Source: Acanthamoeba sp. SK_2022b
Lineage: Eukaryota > Discosea > Longamoebia > Acanthamoebidae
Direction: 5' to 3'
DNA: 44,432 nt
NCBI GenBank assembly: GCA_027943245.1
Contig: JANDJZ010000434.1
Location: 1 to 44,432, forward strand
Shown here: one piece after another, positions 41,982-44,432 of the stretch
How positions within the stretch are numbered: position 1 is the stretch's first letter
Layout of the letters: each line of letters starts with the position of its first letter
The notes under the pieces: generated by a model
What the model was told of the DNA's origin: nothing
Seen by the model: only the letters and a program-made list of their open reading frames with translations
The model's database searches: none
Translations under genes and position numbers: made by a program

Positions 41982-42460
41982 GATGTGCGCTCTATCGATG
42001 TCTCTTTCTCCTTCTTGTTTGCCTCGCTCCAATCTAATCCGTGCTGGGTGCCTTCGCCACAGCCAAGCATGAGCTGGGCGAGTTGAAAAGGGGGAAATTT
42101 CCCCACTTGGAAATGCTTCGAAAAACTGAAACGCATTGCCAAACGTTTTCCAAAACACAAGCAAACAGCCAAAAGCGGCGGAAAATCGAAAGGGACATAG
42201 GGAGGCAGACCTTCGACTTGGTGGTTATTGATTCTGGCCATCTCTTGAGACGTTGAGAGGCACGCACCTGCTGTGGTCAAGTGCGAGAGAGACGACGCGA
42301 TAGAGGGAAACGAGAAAAGAGTTGGAGGTGTCGCAACCCCATTGATGGACTGAGAGGAGCAGCCCCTTCGCGACGACTTCCCCAGCCATTTGAACTTGCA
42401 ATTCCTTCTTCAATTCAAATTTGAACGAACCCCGTGTATGATCTCAAACCGATGTGAAGG
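41982..42460. promoter_or_regulatory. Divergent promoter region, RPT2 / YAK1
   Basis: 479 bases between start codons, with no gene-like frame. It is AT-richer toward the YAK1 side (42400-42430). Confidence 0.5.

Positions 42461-44432
<1,972 letters not shown>

Overview
The window reads as nuclear DNA of a free-living amoebozoan, most likely Acanthamoeba or a close relative. This is inferred, not searched. The signs are GC-rich coding sequence, many short introns starting GTACG/GTGAG/GTAAG and ending CAG/TAG, genes packed on both strands with 100-600 bases between them, and a gene mix of TKL kinases, hybrid histidine kinases and calpain-III modules. Coding regions were rebuilt by joining exons across introns with the phase checked at each junction. 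Coordinates run from start to stop codon, and exon lists are in the evidence.

Layout. (1) 1-1815 (+): 3' part of RNA polymerase III subunit RPC3. (2) 2006-3116 (-): secreted Cys-rich protein with two copies of one domain around a Thr-rich linker. (3) 3715-7594 (+): receptor TKL kinase. (4) about 8173-9743 (+): CBS-domain protein. (5) 9909-10643 (+): secreted unknown. (6) 10864-12270 (+): MSMEG_6728-type putative DNA-repair protein with a charged tail. (7) 12586-13182 (+): small Cys-rich membrane protein. (8) 13650-14297 (+): TVP23. (9) 14464-16553 (-): triple-PHD protein. (10) 16728-18628 (+): QNG1, queuosine salvage. (11, 12) 18765-21831 and 22289-24937 (-): tandem paralogous hybrid histidine kinases. 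(13) 25201-26794 (+): type I membrane protein. (14) 26912-27650 (-): ribosomal protein S9. (15) 28062-33506 (+): four calpain-III/C2-like repeats fused to a TKL kinase. (16) 34032-35095 (+): glutathione peroxidase. (17) 35604-36134 (+): secreted unknown with a TATA box. (18) 36504-39971 (-): HAT-repeat RNA-processing protein. (19) 40300-41981 (-): proteasome ATPase Rpt2. (20) 42461-44432 (+): YAK1/DYRK kinase, cut by the window end.

Housekeeping genes (RPC3, RPS9, RPT2, TVP23, QNG1, GPX) are interleaved with a signalling set: three Ser/Thr or Tyr-like kinases and two phosphorelay kinases. No operon logic is expected. The only clear linked pair is the head-to-tail histidine kinases, which share almost every intron position and so arose by tandem duplication. 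Several gene pairs are divergent over short shared promoters (PHD/QNG1 174 bases, HK2/25201 gene 263 bases, RPS9/calpain-kinase 411 bases, RPT2/YAK1 479 bases).

The least conventional items are the calpain-III x4-kinase fusion, the eukaryotic MSMEG_6728-type protein, the duplicated Cys-rich wall-like protein, a stand-alone KMT2C/D-like PHD triplet, two GC-AG introns, a 17-base duplication on a splice acceptor, and long dinucleotide repeats found only in introns.
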